Shown here: positions 9,264 through 21,089 of the stretch, one piece after another | Layout of the letters: every line of letters begins with the position of its first letter | Position numbering within the stretch: position 1 is the first letter of the stretch | Source of the DNA: Companilactobacillus jidongensis | GTDB taxonomy: Bacteria > Bacillota > Bacilli > Lactobacillales > Lactobacillaceae | Assembly (NCBI RefSeq): GCF_003946575.1 | Contig: NZ_RHOP01000010.1 | Location: 35,482 to 99,481, forward strand | DNA: 64,000 bases | Reading direction: 5' to 3' | Position numbers and translations under genes: made by a program | Notes under the pieces: generated by a model | Told to the model about the DNA's origin: nothing | Databases searched by the model: none | Seen by the model: the letters and a program-made list of their open reading frames with translations, nothing else

Positions 9264-10274
9264 TTGGAGACAGAGATATTAAAAAATACGCAAATAGCGG
9301 AAGCCGTAAAGTTTCTTGCTGATGGTAAACTGGTCGCATTTCCAACCGAGACGGTTTATGGATTAGGTGCTGATGCCACGCGTCCGGATGTTGTCAAAGA
9401 TGTATATGCAGCTAAGGGACGCCCAAGTGATAATCCACTGATCGTTCACGTTTCAAGTCCAGAGATGGTCTGGAAGTATGCCGATAACAGTTATAAACCA
9501 ATGGCTGAGAAACTAATGAATAAGTTTTGGCCGGGTCCATTGACTATCATTATGCCAATTCAAGAAGGTAGTTTGTCAAAGGCAGTAACCGGTGGTTTGA
9601 CTACAGCTGCTTTTAGGATGCCTAAGAATAAGACGACACTTAATCTGATCAAAACATTTGGTAAACCTATTGTTGGACCATCAGCTAATACTAGTGGCAA
9701 GCCAAGTCCAACTTTGGCAAAGCATGTTTATCATGATTTGAATGGTAAAATCTCAGCTATCTTGGATGATGGACCTACTAAATTAGGTGTAGAGTCAACA
9801 GTTATCGATCTTTCAACTGATATACCAGCTGTCCTGCGCCCAGGGATGATCACGGTTGAGGACTTATTACAGGTGCTTGATAATGTTAATAGTGATCATC
9901 ATAAAGTTGCCGCAGGAGAGATTCCTAAGGCTCCAGGTATGAAGTACAAGCATTACGCACCAAGTGCACAAGTAATCATAGTTGATAATACTGACGATTT
10001 TTCGGCTGCGATTTCTCAATATGGAAATGCAAAGTTGGGAATCATGGCAACAGATGACATCTTGTCTACAATTACTGATGAAGATAACTTTATTAAGTTT
10101 TCTTTGGGCAAAGATATTTACAGTGCATCGCAAGAACTATTTGCAGGCTTACGTGGGCTAGATGGTAAAGGCGTTGAATACATACTTGCCCAGGGCTTTC
10201 CAGATGCCGATCATGGCGAGGCATACAGAAACCGGTTGAACAAATCCTCTGGTCAAAAACATTTCGCTAAGTAA
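9264..10274 (+). CDS. ywlC: L-threonylcarbamoyladenylate synthase (Sua5/YwlC type)
   Basis: Makes threonylcarbamoyl-AMP from threonine, bicarbonate and ATP, the first step of t6A37 tRNA modification. At 336 residues it is the two-domain Sua5 form: an N-terminal YrdC domain ([10 protein letters not shown] near 26-35, KGRP at 51-54, PSANTSG near 143) plus a C-terminal Sua5 domain. The start is TTG, four bases after prmC, with GGAGAGG upstream. In Bacillus and many lactobacilli glyA lies between this gene and upp. Here upp follows directly, after a small hairpin-like stretch (CGGCT...AGCCG, about 10280-10298) too weak to call a terminator. Confidence 0.95.
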   Translation: METEILKNTQIAEAVKFLADGKLVAFPTETVYGLGADATRPDVVKDVYAAKGRPSDNPLIVHVSSPEMVWKYADNSYKPMAEKLMNKFWPGPLTIIMPIQEGSLSKAVTGGLTTAAFRMPKNKTTLNLIKTFGKPIVGPSANTSGKPSPTLAKHVYHDLNGKISAILDDGPTKLGVESTVIDLSTDIPAVLRPGMITVEDLLQVLDNVNSDHHKVAAGEIPKAPGMKYKHYAPSAQVIIVDNTDDFSAAISQYGNAKLGIMATDDILSTITDEDNFIKFSLGKDIYSASQELFAGLRGLDGKGVEYILAQGFPDADHGEAYRNRLNKSSGQKHFAK

Positions 10275-10320
10275 TGAAACGGCTATCATAAAAAGCCGAT
10301 TAAAAAAGGAGAGTTACAAA

Positions 10321-10950
10321 ATGTCTAAATTTCAAGTACTAAATCACCCATTGATTCAACACAAATTAACAATTATTAGAAACAAACATACTGGTACGAA
10401 AGTATTCCGTGAAGTTGCTAATGAAATTGGTGAATTGATGGTTTACGAAATTACAAGAGATCTACCTTTGAAGGATATCGAAATTGAAACTCCAATGGGC
10501 AAATCAACACAAAAGGTACTTGCTGGTAAGAAACTAGCTGTTATTCCTATTCTTCGTGCCGGTTTAGGCATGGTTGACGGTGTTTTAGAGTTGATTCCTG
10601 CAGCTAAGGTGGGTCATATTGGTATGTATCGTGACGAAAAGACATTACAACCACACGAATATTTTGTAAAACTACCTAATGATATTGATGAACGTGAATT
10701 ATTTATCGTTGATCCAATGCTTGCAACTGGTGGTTCAGCAAACATGGCTATTGAAGCATTGAAGAAACGTGGTGCTAAGCACATGCGTCTAGTTGTTTTA
10801 GTAGCAGCTCCAGAAGGTGTTAAGGCCGTTCAAGAAGCACATCCTGACGTTGATATCTATGCTGCTTCACTTGATGAAAGAATTACTGATAGTGGATATA
10901 TTTTCCCAGGTTTGGGTGATGCTGGTGATAGACTATTTGGAACTAAATAA
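10321..10950 (+). CDS. upp: Uracil phosphoribosyltransferase
   Basis: Salvages uracil to UMP using PRPP. The 209-residue length is typical. The PRPP-binding loop [10 protein letters not shown] is at 131-140, and the C-terminal uracil-binding segment [12 protein letters not shown] is present. An AAAGGAGAG ribosome binding site precedes the ATG. It lies immediately before the ATP synthase operon, as in Bacillus, but atpI is not present between them. A promoter for atp appears in the 89-bp gap, so upp and atp need not be one transcript. Confidence 0.97.
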   Translation: MSKFQVLNHPLIQHKLTIIRNKHTGTKVFREVANEIGELMVYEITRDLPLKDIEIETPMGKSTQKVLAGKKLAVIPILRAGLGMVDGVLELIPAAKVGHIGMYRDEKTLQPHEYFVKLPNDIDERELFIVDPMLATGGSANMAIEALKKRGAKHMRLVVLVAAPEGVKAVQEAHPDVDIYAASLDERITDSGYIFPGLGDAGDRLFGTK

Positions 10951-10964
10951 AATAAAATCACTGT

Positions 10965-10992
10965 TTGAATATCTTTTTAGAAGTGTTATTAT
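10965..10992 (+). promoter_or_regulatory. Probable promoter of the ATP synthase operon
   Basis: TTGAAT (10965-10970) and TATTAT (10987-10992) are separated by 16 bp, about 45 bases before the atpB start and its GAAAGGGGGGG ribosome binding site. No terminator separates it from upp, so read-through is also possible. Confidence 0.5.
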
Positions 10993-11039
10993 TTTGTGGT
11001 ATCAATTGTTTTCAATAAGCGAAGAAAGGGGGGGTATTA

Positions 11040-11750
11040 TTGGATGATAAATATAAGTTTATTGATTTTCTTGGTTTAAGATTCAATGTTGCTAATGACT
11101 TGTCAGCATTGATTGCCGCAATACTGGTATTTATCTTCGTCTTCTCGTTATCTCGTAAGGTTACGATGAGGCCTGGTAAGGCTCAGAATGTGTTAGAATG
11201 GATTATTGATTTTACAAATAATATTATAAAATCATTAATGCCTGATTCAGCGGTGAAGCAATTCGGATTGTACGCATTTACACTGTTTACTTTCGTTTTC
11301 TTCGCAAACCAACTGGGATTAATATTCCAAGTTAAGGTAGGCGGTTATTCTTATATTAAATCTCCTACAACAAATCCAATGGTAACCATGGCACTTGCCT
11401 TGATATCGTTGCTGATTTCACATTATTATTCAGTGAAGAAGTTTGGATTTGGCGGTTATGTAAGCAACTACGTAAAACCCGTAGGCTTCTTGTTACCAAT
11501 AAATATTTTGGAAGAGTTCACCAACTTCTTGACGTTATCACTACGTCTTTACGGTAATATATTTGCCGGTGAAGTACTTCTTGCACTTATTGGAACTGTT
11601 GCTAAGAGTTTTGGAGTTGTTTCACTAGTGATCGCTTTACCACTGGAAATGATTTGGCAAGGCTTTTCAGTCTTTATTGGAGCCATCCAAGCGTATGTAT
11701 TTACCACATTATCAATGGTTTATATTTCACGTAAACTGGAAAAAGAATAA
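11040..11750 (+). CDS. atpB: F-type ATP synthase subunit a
   Basis: Membrane subunit a of Fo, forming the proton half-channels against the c-ring. It has 236 residues and about five to six membrane helices. The essential stator arginine is Arg169 in the conserved stretch SLRLYGNIFAGE. The start is TTG with an unusually G-rich ribosome binding site (seven consecutive G) upstream. First gene of atpBEFHAGDC. In fermentative lactic acid bacteria this enzyme mainly hydrolyses ATP to pump protons out. Confidence 0.97.
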   Translation: MDDKYKFIDFLGLRFNVANDLSALIAAILVFIFVFSLSRKVTMRPGKAQNVLEWIIDFTNNIIKSLMPDSAVKQFGLYAFTLFTFVFFANQLGLIFQVKVGGYSYIKSPTTNPMVTMALALISLLISHYYSVKKFGFGGYVSNYVKPVGFLLPINILEEFTNFLTLSLRLYGNIFAGEVLLALIGTVAKSFGVVSLVIALPLEMIWQGFSVFIGAIQAYVFTTLSMVYISRKLEKE

Positions 11751-11987
<237 letters not shown>

Positions 11988-12004
11988 TACATACAGATTA
12001 ATCC

Positions 12005-12031
12005 GGCGATAATAAATTAAATCGCCTTTTT
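12005..12031 (+). terminator. Stem-loop with U-run between atpE and atpF (intra-operon attenuator)
   Basis: GGCGAT (12005-12010), a 10-base loop and ATCGCC (12021-12026) are followed by TTTTT. It looks like a weak Rho-independent terminator or a 3'-end stabiliser placed after the high-copy c subunit. It would let atpBE mRNA exceed the downstream genes. Function is inferred. Confidence 0.6.
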
Positions 12032-12063
12032 ATGTTTTGTAGGAAAGGAAGGAGTGGAGAATA

Positions 12064-12585
12064 TTGGCAAGTTTATTAGTGCTTGGAGCAGGTAAATTAG
12101 CTTTGGGTGACATGCTTTTTATTCTTATTTCATTCGTCCTTTTAACAGCAGCTGTTAGTAAGTTCGCCTGGGGTCCTGTCACTAAGATGATGGACGCTAG
12201 ATCAGAAAAGATATCCGGTGATCTGGATTATGCTGATCAAGAACGCGCACGTGCTGACAAGCTTGCGAAGGAACGTGAAGATGCACTTAAAAATTCACGT
12301 GCTGAAGCTATTGACATCGTAAATAAGGCCAAAGAAAATGGTGAAGATCAAAAGAAATCCATCATGGCTGATGCTCATAGTGAAGCTGAATCGGTAAGAC
12401 AAAAAGCTAAGTCAGATGCTGAACGAGCTAAAGAAGAAGCTATGAACGATGCGCAAAACGACATCGCTAGCTTATCTCTAGAAGTAGCCTCAAGGGTTAT
12501 TTCCAAAGAGCTTAATGCAAATGACCAAAAATCACTGATCGACTCTTATATTAAGGAGTTGACCTTAAACAATGAAACTAAGTAA
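12064..12585 (+). CDS. atpF: F-type ATP synthase subunit b
   Basis: Peripheral-stalk subunit that links Fo to F1. The 173-residue protein has one N-terminal membrane helix (about 14-34) and then a long charged helix rich in Ala, Lys, Glu and Asp that dimerises as a coiled coil. The start is TTG with a strong AAGGAAGGAG site upstream. It overlaps atpH by 14 bases, consistent with coupled translation of stalk components. Confidence 0.96.
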   Translation: MASLLVLGAGKLALGDMLFILISFVLLTAAVSKFAWGPVTKMMDARSEKISGDLDYADQERARADKLAKEREDALKNSRAEAIDIVNKAKENGEDQKKSIMADAHSEAESVRQKAKSDAERAKEEAMNDAQNDIASLSLEVASRVISKELNANDQKSLIDSYIKELTLNNETK

Positions 12586-13120
12586 ATTCCAAGTGGGAAA
12601 ACGTTACAGTAGAGCGCTTTATGAAGTGGCACAAGAACAAGATTCAGTTGATAATACTTTGGAAGAGATCAATTCTCTAGCAACTGTGTTTTCAGAAAAT
12701 CCTGGTTTAAATATTGCTTTTTCAGGACGTTCAATTTCTCGCACTGAAAAGTCTAAGATCGTCGATACATTGAAATCTGAACATAGTGAGTTGTTTCAAG
12801 ATTTCATCAGTATTCTTTTTGACCGAGATAGATTGAATTGCGTAGACGAGATCACTGACGCTTTTGTTCAAAGATATGATGCCGATAACGGTATCGTTGA
12901 AGTCACTGTTAAGTCAGTAGTTGAATTGGATTCAGATCAAGAAGACAAATTAAAGTCTGTCGTTCAAAATAGATTTTCAGTAAATAAAGTAAATTTAACA
13001 AAAATAGTAGATCCATCCATCATCGGTGGGATTGTTATCCGTGTTGGTGATCAAGTTATTGATGGAAGTGTCGTTAAGAGATTTAACGAGATTAAACATA
13101 TGCTATTGGTTAACAAATAA
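12572..13120 (+). CDS. atpH: F-type ATP synthase subunit delta
   Basis: The OSCP-type delta subunit, which clamps the peripheral stalk to the top of the alpha3beta3 head. It has 182 residues with the N-terminal helical bundle (VGKRYSRALYEVA near 8-20) and a conserved C-terminal IIGGIVIRVGDQVIDGS segment. The start ATG lies inside the end of atpF, with AAGGAG upstream in the atpF coding sequence. Confidence 0.96.
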   Translation: MKLSKFQVGKRYSRALYEVAQEQDSVDNTLEEINSLATVFSENPGLNIAFSGRSISRTEKSKIVDTLKSEHSELFQDFISILFDRDRLNCVDEITDAFVQRYDADNGIVEVTVKSVVELDSDQEDKLKSVVQNRFSVNKVNLTKIVDPSIIGGIVIRVGDQVIDGSVVKRFNEIKHMLLVNK

Positions 13121-14662
<1,542 letters not shown>

Positions 14663-14679
14663 TACAGGAGGTTTAAATT

Positions 14680-15597
14680 ATGGCTGAGTCACTTATGGAT
14701 ATAAAAAGAAGAATCTCTTCTACTAAGAAAACCGGTCAAATAACAAGAGCCATGCAAATGGTTTCTGGTGCTAAACTCTCTCGTATTGAAAAGAAATCTA
14801 TTGCTTATCAATTGTACGCAAAAAAAGTTGAGGATATTATCCGTCATTTGACGATGGGTAATTTATTTAAGGAAATCCCTGTGACAGAGAATTCATCTGA
14901 TCCATGGAGCTTAAACAATCTTCTTAAAGTGCGTGAGGTAAAAAAGACTGCATATGTTGTTTTAACTAGTGACCGTGGTTTAGTTGGTGGATATAATAGT
15001 AATATTTTGAAAGCTATGATGGATACATTCCGTACAAAGTATCATAGTGACAAGAGTAAATTTACTGTTATTTCATTAGGAAATACCGGTACAGAATTCT
15101 TCAAAGCTCGTGGAATTGACATTTCGTATGAATATCGTGGTTTACCTGACATTCCTACAGTTAAAGATGTAACTCCAATTGTGAAAACAATTTTGCAGTT
15201 ATATCAAGCAGGTACTTTTGACGAAATTTATATTTGCCATAACCACCATGTTAATTCTTTGGTTTCTAAGTTCACTAGTGATAAATTGTTACCACTTGAA
15301 CAAGCTAAAGATTCAACTCATGAAGAAGAACATATTGCTAGTGAGTATATTACAGATCCAAGTCCTGAAGCGGTCTTGTCTGCAATTGTACCTCAATATA
15401 TTGAATCTTTAATTTTCGGAGCAATGATGGATGCAAAGACAGCAGAACATGCTGCTTCTGTAACAGCCATGAAGAGTGCTACTGATAATGCTGATGAATT
15501 GATCTCTGATCTTTCGTTACATTACAACCGTGCTCGTCAAGCTCAAATTACTACAGAGATCACTGAAATTGTCGGCGGTGCTGCTGCACTAGAATAG
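14680..15597 (+). CDS. atpG: F-type ATP synthase subunit gamma
   Basis: Central rotor shaft that couples c-ring rotation to the catalytic head. The 305-residue protein has the N-terminal helix (SLMDIKRRISSTKKTGQIT) and the C-terminal helix ending NRARQAQITTEITEIVGGAAAL, which together form the coiled coil. ATG start with AGGAGG upstream, 17 bases after atpA. Confidence 0.97.
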   Translation: MAESLMDIKRRISSTKKTGQITRAMQMVSGAKLSRIEKKSIAYQLYAKKVEDIIRHLTMGNLFKEIPVTENSSDPWSLNNLLKVREVKKTAYVVLTSDRGLVGGYNSNILKAMMDTFRTKYHSDKSKFTVISLGNTGTEFFKARGIDISYEYRGLPDIPTVKDVTPIVKTILQLYQAGTFDEIYICHNHHVNSLVSKFTSDKLLPLEQAKDSTHEEEHIASEYITDPSPEAVLSAIVPQYIESLIFGAMMDAKTAEHAASVTAMKSATDNADELISDLSLHYNRARQAQITTEITEIVGGAAALE

Positions 15598-15617
15598 TTT
15601 AGAAAGGAGCCAAATAA

Positions 15618-17072
<1,455 letters not shown>

Positions 17073-17087
17073 TAAGGAGGAGATAAT

Positions 17088-17519
17088 ATGGCTGATCCAA
17101 ATCATATTGTGACGGTCAATATTGTTACTCCTGATGGTGTTGTATATGACCATCATGGCAATCTAGTTATTGTGAATGCGATTGATGGGGATGTTGGTAT
17201 CATGGCTAGCCACGAACCAATTATTGCACCTATTAAAATTTCGGAGGTTCGTGTTAAGCGTACCGATGATCCGCATCATGAAGATGCCATCGCTGTTAAC
17301 GGCGGATTCTTGGAGTTCAGCAATGATCTAGTTTCTATCGTAGCTAATAGTGCTGAAAGAGCTAGGGATATTGATTTAAGACGTGCCCAATATCAAAAAC
17401 AAAAAGCTGAAGAGACAATTAAAACAGCCGAAGAGAAACATAATGTTGATGATTTAGCACGTGCTCAAGTTTCTTTGCGTAAAGCTATGAATAGAATCAA
17501 TGTAAGTTCGCACAAATAA
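17088..17519 (+). CDS. atpC: F-type ATP synthase subunit epsilon
   Basis: Epsilon subunit, binding gamma and the c-ring and able to inhibit ATP hydrolysis. The 143-residue protein has an N-terminal beta-sandwich (VTVNIVTPDGVVYDH, then GDVGIMASHEPIIAP) and a C-terminal helical hairpin rich in Arg, Ala and Lys. Start ATG has AAGGAGGAG upstream. It is the last gene of the operon, and a strong terminator follows. Confidence 0.97.
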   Translation: MADPNHIVTVNIVTPDGVVYDHHGNLVIVNAIDGDVGIMASHEPIIAPIKISEVRVKRTDDPHHEDAIAVNGGFLEFSNDLVSIVANSAERARDIDLRRAQYQKQKAEETIKTAEEKHNVDDLARAQVSLRKAMNRINVSSHK

Positions 17520-17534
17520 AATATGTTTTATATA

Positions 17535-17583
17535 AAAAGACTAACGCTGTCTTCAATTAGAAGAAGTGTCAGTCTTTTTTTGT
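17535..17583 (+). terminator. Terminator of the ATP synthase operon
   Basis: A long imperfect stem (AAAAAGACTaACgCTgtCTTC paired with GAAGaagtGTCAGTCTTTTT) ends in a T-run, directly after atpC. Confidence 0.88.
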
Positions 17584-17678
17584 TTGTCAAATAATTCATC
17601 AAAATTTTAAAATAATCTTTATAATTTACTAAAAGTCATATTACAAGTGTTAAAATCTAAAAAAGTGAGGTTTATAAA

Positions 17679-17909
17679 ATGACAAGTTTAGGAATACATG
17701 CGATAATTACGCTGGTTAGCCATGTGGTATTTATCTGGATCAGTTTCAATGCTTTACAAGTTGTAGACTGGCGAAAAATTTATAACAAATCCAATCCTAG
17801 AATGTTACAATTACTTGTAGCGTTTGTTTCAATCGCTCTAGGGTATACTGTTAGTTCATTCTTTTTGAACATTATCAGTGTTTCACAAAACCTAACCTTA
17901 CTTTTTTAA
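17679..17909 (+). CDS. DUF1146 family small membrane protein
   Basis: A 76-residue integral membrane protein of the DUF1146/YwzB family, found between the atp operon and murA in many Firmicutes. Two hydrophobic helices (about 8-29 and 44-70) are separated by a short basic stretch containing VDWRKIY, the family's conserved core. Function unknown. The start ATG has GTGAGG upstream. It is followed 29 bases later by murA and probably shares its transcript. Confidence 0.85.
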   Translation: MTSLGIHAIITLVSHVVFIWISFNALQVVDWRKIYNKSNPRMLQLLVAFVSIALGYTVSSFFLNIISVSQNLTLLF

Positions 17910-17938
17910 ATGATTCCAACGTTTTGGAGGAGAATATA

Positions 17939-19261
17939 GTGCAACAAATAATCGTAAATGGACCTAGTCAATTAAAGGGAACAGTAAGAATTGAAGGTGC
18001 CAAGAATGCAGCATTACCAATTTTAGCATCAACATTGTTGGCCTCTGAAGGGAAGACTTCCTTATCCAATATCCCTCCGCTTTCAGACGTTACAACGATG
18101 GCAAAAGTTCTAAGAGCTTTGAATGCTGACGTTACTTTTGATAAAAATGATGAAATTTTAACTGTTGATACATCCCATGGGATTTCTACAACAGCTCCGG
18201 AGGAACTAGTTGACAAGATGCGTGCCTCTATCGTCGTCTTAGGCCCCCTCTTAGCTCGTAGTAAAGAAGCACATGTAGCAATGCCTGGTGGCTGTGCAAT
18301 TGGTTCTAGACCCATTGATTTGCATATTAAGGGACTTGAAGCAATGGGTGCAGAATTTAGTCAAAATGGCGGTTATATCGATGCCAAAACTGATGGTCTA
18401 CACGGCGCTAATATTTACTTGGATTTTCCAAGTGTTGGTGCTACTCAAAACATTATGATGGCAGCTTCTTTGGCTGACGGTGTTACAGTTATTGATAACG
18501 TTGCTCGCGAACCAGAAATCGTTGACCTAGCTAATGTTTTGAACAAAATGGGTGCTGAAGTCAGTGGTGCTGGTACTAATACTATTCGTATTACTGGCGT
18601 TGAATCTATGCATGGCTGTGAACACATGATCATGCAAGATCGTATTGAGGCCGGTACATTTATGGTTGCTGCTGCCGTTACAAACGGTGACATTATGGTT
18701 AAAGATGCCGTTGCAATTCATAACAAACCATTGATTTCTAAGTTAGAAGAAATGGGTGTTACGATTGAAGAATCAGATGAAGGAATTAGAGTGATTGGAA
18801 CTAATCAATTGAAACCAGTTGATGTTAAGACATTGCCACATCCTGGATTTCCAACTGACATGCAAGCTCAAATGACACTTGCACAACTGTTAAGTGTGGG
18901 AACAACCGTTATGACGGAGACTGTATTTGAAAATCGTTTCATGCATTTTCCAGAATTTGGTAAGATGAAGGCTGATTATAAGATAGAGGGTAACTCTGTG
19001 ATTATGTTTGGACCTGCACAATTATCAGGTGCTAATGTTGCTGCGACAGATTTGCGTGCTGCTGCTGCATTGGTTTTGGCTGGATTAGTTGCTGAAGGTG
19101 AAACTAGAGTTTCAAACCTTCAATATTTGGATCGTGGATATTATCGTTTCACTGAAAAATTAAGAGAATTAGGTGCTAATGTTAGACGTGTATCGATTGA
19201 CGAAAGTGGTCGTGAAAGTCTAGTATTGAATACAGTATCTAGTGTTACGAAGTTAGCTTAA
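17939..19261 (+). CDS. murA: UDP-N-acetylglucosamine 1-carboxyvinyltransferase
   Basis: First committed step of peptidoglycan synthesis: transfer of enolpyruvate from PEP to UDP-GlcNAc. It is 440 residues with the two-domain EPSP-synthase fold. The catalytic Cys119 sits in [10 protein letters not shown], so the enzyme has the fosfomycin-target cysteine. The KNAALPIL substrate-binding segment is near 22-29. The start is GTG 17939, because GGAGG lies 8 bases upstream; the in-frame TTG at 17924 overlaps that site. The position after atp matches the MurA1 copy of Firmicutes. A hairpin terminator follows. Confidence 0.97.
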   Translation: MQQIIVNGPSQLKGTVRIEGAKNAALPILASTLLASEGKTSLSNIPPLSDVTTMAKVLRALNADVTFDKNDEILTVDTSHGISTTAPEELVDKMRASIVVLGPLLARSKEAHVAMPGGCAIGSRPIDLHIKGLEAMGAEFSQNGGYIDAKTDGLHGANIYLDFPSVGATQNIMMAASLADGVTVIDNVAREPEIVDLANVLNKMGAEVSGAGTNTIRITGVESMHGCEHMIMQDRIEAGTFMVAAAVTNGDIMVKDAVAIHNKPLISKLEEMGVTIEESDEGIRVIGTNQLKPVDVKTLPHPGFPTDMQAQMTLAQLLSVGTTVMTETVFENRFMHFPEFGKMKADYKIEGNSVIMFGPAQLSGANVAATDLRAAAALVLAGLVAEGETRVSNLQYLDRGYYRFTEKLRELGANVRRVSIDESGRESLVLNTVSSVTKLA

Positions 19262-19271
19262 AAGTATCTTA

Positions 19272-19300
19272 AGAAAGTGGCTCTCCACTTTCTTTTTTTA
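19272..19300 (+). terminator. Terminator after murA
   Basis: AGAAAGTGG, loop CTCT, CCACTTTCT followed by a run of T, 10 bases after the murA stop. Confidence 0.85.
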
Positions 19301-19367
19301 TTGATAAATTAAAATGATACGTTGGTTTATGATATACTTTTTGTGTTTAGATTTTGGAGGATATAGC

Positions 19368-20357
19368 ATGGCAAAATATCTAGGAATTGATTTGGGTACA
19401 GCGAATGTACTTATAGATGTAAAAGGAGAAGGTATCGTTTTAAACGAGCCTTCTGTAGTCGCAATAAACACTAAAAACGACGATGTCGTTGCGGTTGGTA
19501 AAGATGCCTATATGATGGTTGGTAGAACACCAGCAAATATCAAGGCTGTTCGTCCACTTAAAGATGGTGTTATTGCTGATTTTAATATAACAGAGAAAAT
19601 GCTTCAGTACTTTATTGATAAATTGAATGTTGGAGGACGTTTTTCAAAGCCAACAATTATGATTTGTGCACCCACAAACGTTACTCCAGTTGAACAAAAG
19701 GCTATTATTGAAGCCGCTGAACAAGCCGGTGGTGGTAAGGTCTATCTACAACTTGAACCAAAAGTTGCCGCAGTTGGTGCGGGACTTGATATCTTTAAAC
19801 CACAAGGTAATATGGTTATTGATATTGGTGGTGGTACTAGTGATATTGCCGTTCTATCAATGGGAGACGTCGTTACAAGCCGTTCATTGAGATTTGCCGG
19901 TGATAAGATGACTAGTGCCATTCAAGCCTTTGTGAAGCAAAATCATGGCTTGATCATTGGTGAAAGAACTTCAGAACAAATCAAGATTGAAATTGGTTGT
20001 GCCATGGACGCTGATGAAAGTGTTACATTCTCAGCTAGTGGTATTGATATTGTTAGTGGGTTGCCTAAAGAAATCACTATCAACGAAAAAGAAGTTGAAA
20101 AAGCACTGAGTGATGGCGTTACACAAATCATCGAAGCTGCTAAGGGCGTACTCGAACAAACTCCTCCAGAATTATCAGCTGATATCATTGATCGTGGTAT
20201 CATGTTGACTGGTGGTGGCGCCTTACTCAAGAATTTGGATAAGCTTTTGTCAGACGAACTACAGGTTCCCGTTTTGATGACAGAAAGCCCACTAGATTCA
20301 GTTGCGTTAGGTACTGGAATATTATTAGATAACATAGAAAAACATAAGAAATATTAA
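19368..20357 (+). CDS. mbl: MreB paralogue, Mbl type
   Basis: Bacterial actin that forms membrane-bound filaments guiding cell-wall elongation. It is 329 residues with the phosphate-1 loop [12 protein letters not shown] near 5-16, the phosphate-2 segment VIDIGGGTSDIAV and the adenosine loop [10 protein letters not shown] second MreB is encoded at 36583 with mreCD, and this copy, next to murA, epuA, yidD and rodA, is the Mbl-like one. Assignment as Mbl rather than MreBH rests on context. Start ATG 19368 with TTGGAGG upstream; an in-frame ATG at 19314 precedes the ribosome binding site and is rejected. Confidence 0.93.
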   Translation: MAKYLGIDLGTANVLIDVKGEGIVLNEPSVVAINTKNDDVVAVGKDAYMMVGRTPANIKAVRPLKDGVIADFNITEKMLQYFIDKLNVGGRFSKPTIMICAPTNVTPVEQKAIIEAAEQAGGGKVYLQLEPKVAAVGAGLDIFKPQGNMVIDIGGGTSDIAVLSMGDVVTSRSLRFAGDKMTSAIQAFVKQNHGLIIGERTSEQIKIEIGCAMDADESVTFSASGIDIVSGLPKEITINEKEVEKALSDGVTQIIEAAKGVLEQTPPELSADIIDRGIMLTGGGALLKNLDKLLSDELQVPVLMTESPLDSVALGTGILLDNIEKHKKY

Positions 20358-20365
20358 GGTGAAAA

Positions 20366-20548
20366 ATGAAACGAGACTTTGGTAAAGAATATCGTCGAAA
20401 TATATTCAAAAAAATTGGTTGGGTCTTATTGCTAATGCTTATTTTTCTCGTTTTAGGAATGTTGATAGGTTCTGCATTAGGTGGATCTAATCCGTTGGCA
20501 GTTCTTTGGCCTGGAACCTGGATGCACATGTTTGATTTCTTGAGATGA
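20366..20548 (+). CDS. epuA: EpuA-family small membrane protein (often labelled RNA polymerase subunit beta)
   Basis: A 60-residue protein with a very basic N-terminus ([15 protein letters not shown]), one membrane helix (about 17-40) and a short external tail with [13 protein letters not shown]. This is the EpuA family, named from the streptococcal murA-epuA-endA locus. Databases often call it a DNA-directed RNA polymerase beta subunit, but nothing in it resembles RNA polymerase. Function unknown; its place between mbl and yidD suggests an envelope role. GGTGA precedes the ATG. Its stop overlaps the yidD start (ATGA). Confidence 0.8.
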   Translation: MKRDFGKEYRRNIFKKIGWVLLLMLIFLVLGMLIGSALGGSNPLAVLWPGTWMHMFDFLR

Positions 20549-20847
20549 CAATGATAAAAAAAATAATAATCGGTCTAGTCCGAGTTTATCAAAAATTTAT
20601 TTCACCAGTGTTACCACCAAGTTGTAGATATTATCCAACTTGTTCGACATATTTCATTGATGCGGTAAAAAAACATGGTGCAATTTTAGGCTCAATTATG
20701 GGTATTGCTCGTATTTTACGATGTAATCCATTTGTTCGTGGTGGTGTTGATCCTGTTCCGGATAATTTCACCATCTTTCGAAATCCTCATCCTGAAGATT
20801 ACGAGGATGAAATTATTGCTCAGAAATTTCATAGTAAAGAAGAATAG
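20545..20847 (+). CDS. yidD: Membrane protein insertion efficiency factor YidD
   Basis: Small (100-residue) cytoplasmic-face protein that assists YidC-dependent membrane insertion. The family signature is clear: an amphipathic N-terminal helix, then [20 protein letters not shown] with two conserved cysteines, then [18 protein letters not shown]. The start ATG overlaps the epuA stop by four bases (ATGA); a second ATG is six bases later. Confidence 0.94.
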   Translation: MTMIKKIIIGLVRVYQKFISPVLPPSCRYYPTCSTYFIDAVKKHGAILGSIMGIARILRCNPFVRGGVDPVPDNFTIFRNPHPEDYEDEIIAQKFHSKEE

Positions 20848-20856
20848 GAAGATTTA

Positions 20857-21078
20857 ATGTCAAAATCAAAAAAAGCAGTTGAAATTAACTTAAAAGATAT
20901 TAGCGATGATCCAGAAAAGTACGAGCTCTGGGATGGTAAAAAGTATATTGGTACCATTACTAAAGAAGGAGAACGTTATCTATCATTCGTTGAAAGCACT
21001 GACACTCCTTTCAAATCAGTTAAGTTAGATGATGCTATAAATGAATTATTGATGCAGTATAATCTGCATAATCATTAA
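20857..21078 (+). CDS. DUF2969 family protein
   Basis: A 73-residue soluble protein of the DUF2969 family, conserved in lactobacilli and enterococci. It carries a YELWDGKKYIGTI core and a C-terminal segment with KLDDAINELLMQYNLH. It has no membrane segment, no cysteine and no recognisable catalytic motif. Function unknown. It is wedged between yidD and rodA, nine and eleven bases from its neighbours, so it is co-transcribed with elongation genes. Confidence 0.85.
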   Translation: MSKSKKAVEINLKDISDDPEKYELWDGKKYIGTITKEGERYLSFVESTDTPFKSVKLDDAINELLMQYNLHNH

Positions 21079-21089
21079 TAGGTGTAAAA

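Noticed and set aside
10280..10298. CGGCT/AGCCG hairpin before upp as a terminator or attenuator
   Set aside because: Five base pairs with a long loop and no T-run on the plus strand; too weak to support.
17968..18315. 115-codon minus-strand frame inside murA, with similar ones in ftsZ, thiI and mbl
   Set aside because: Composition follows the reverse complement of the conserved gene; there is no start signal and no domain.
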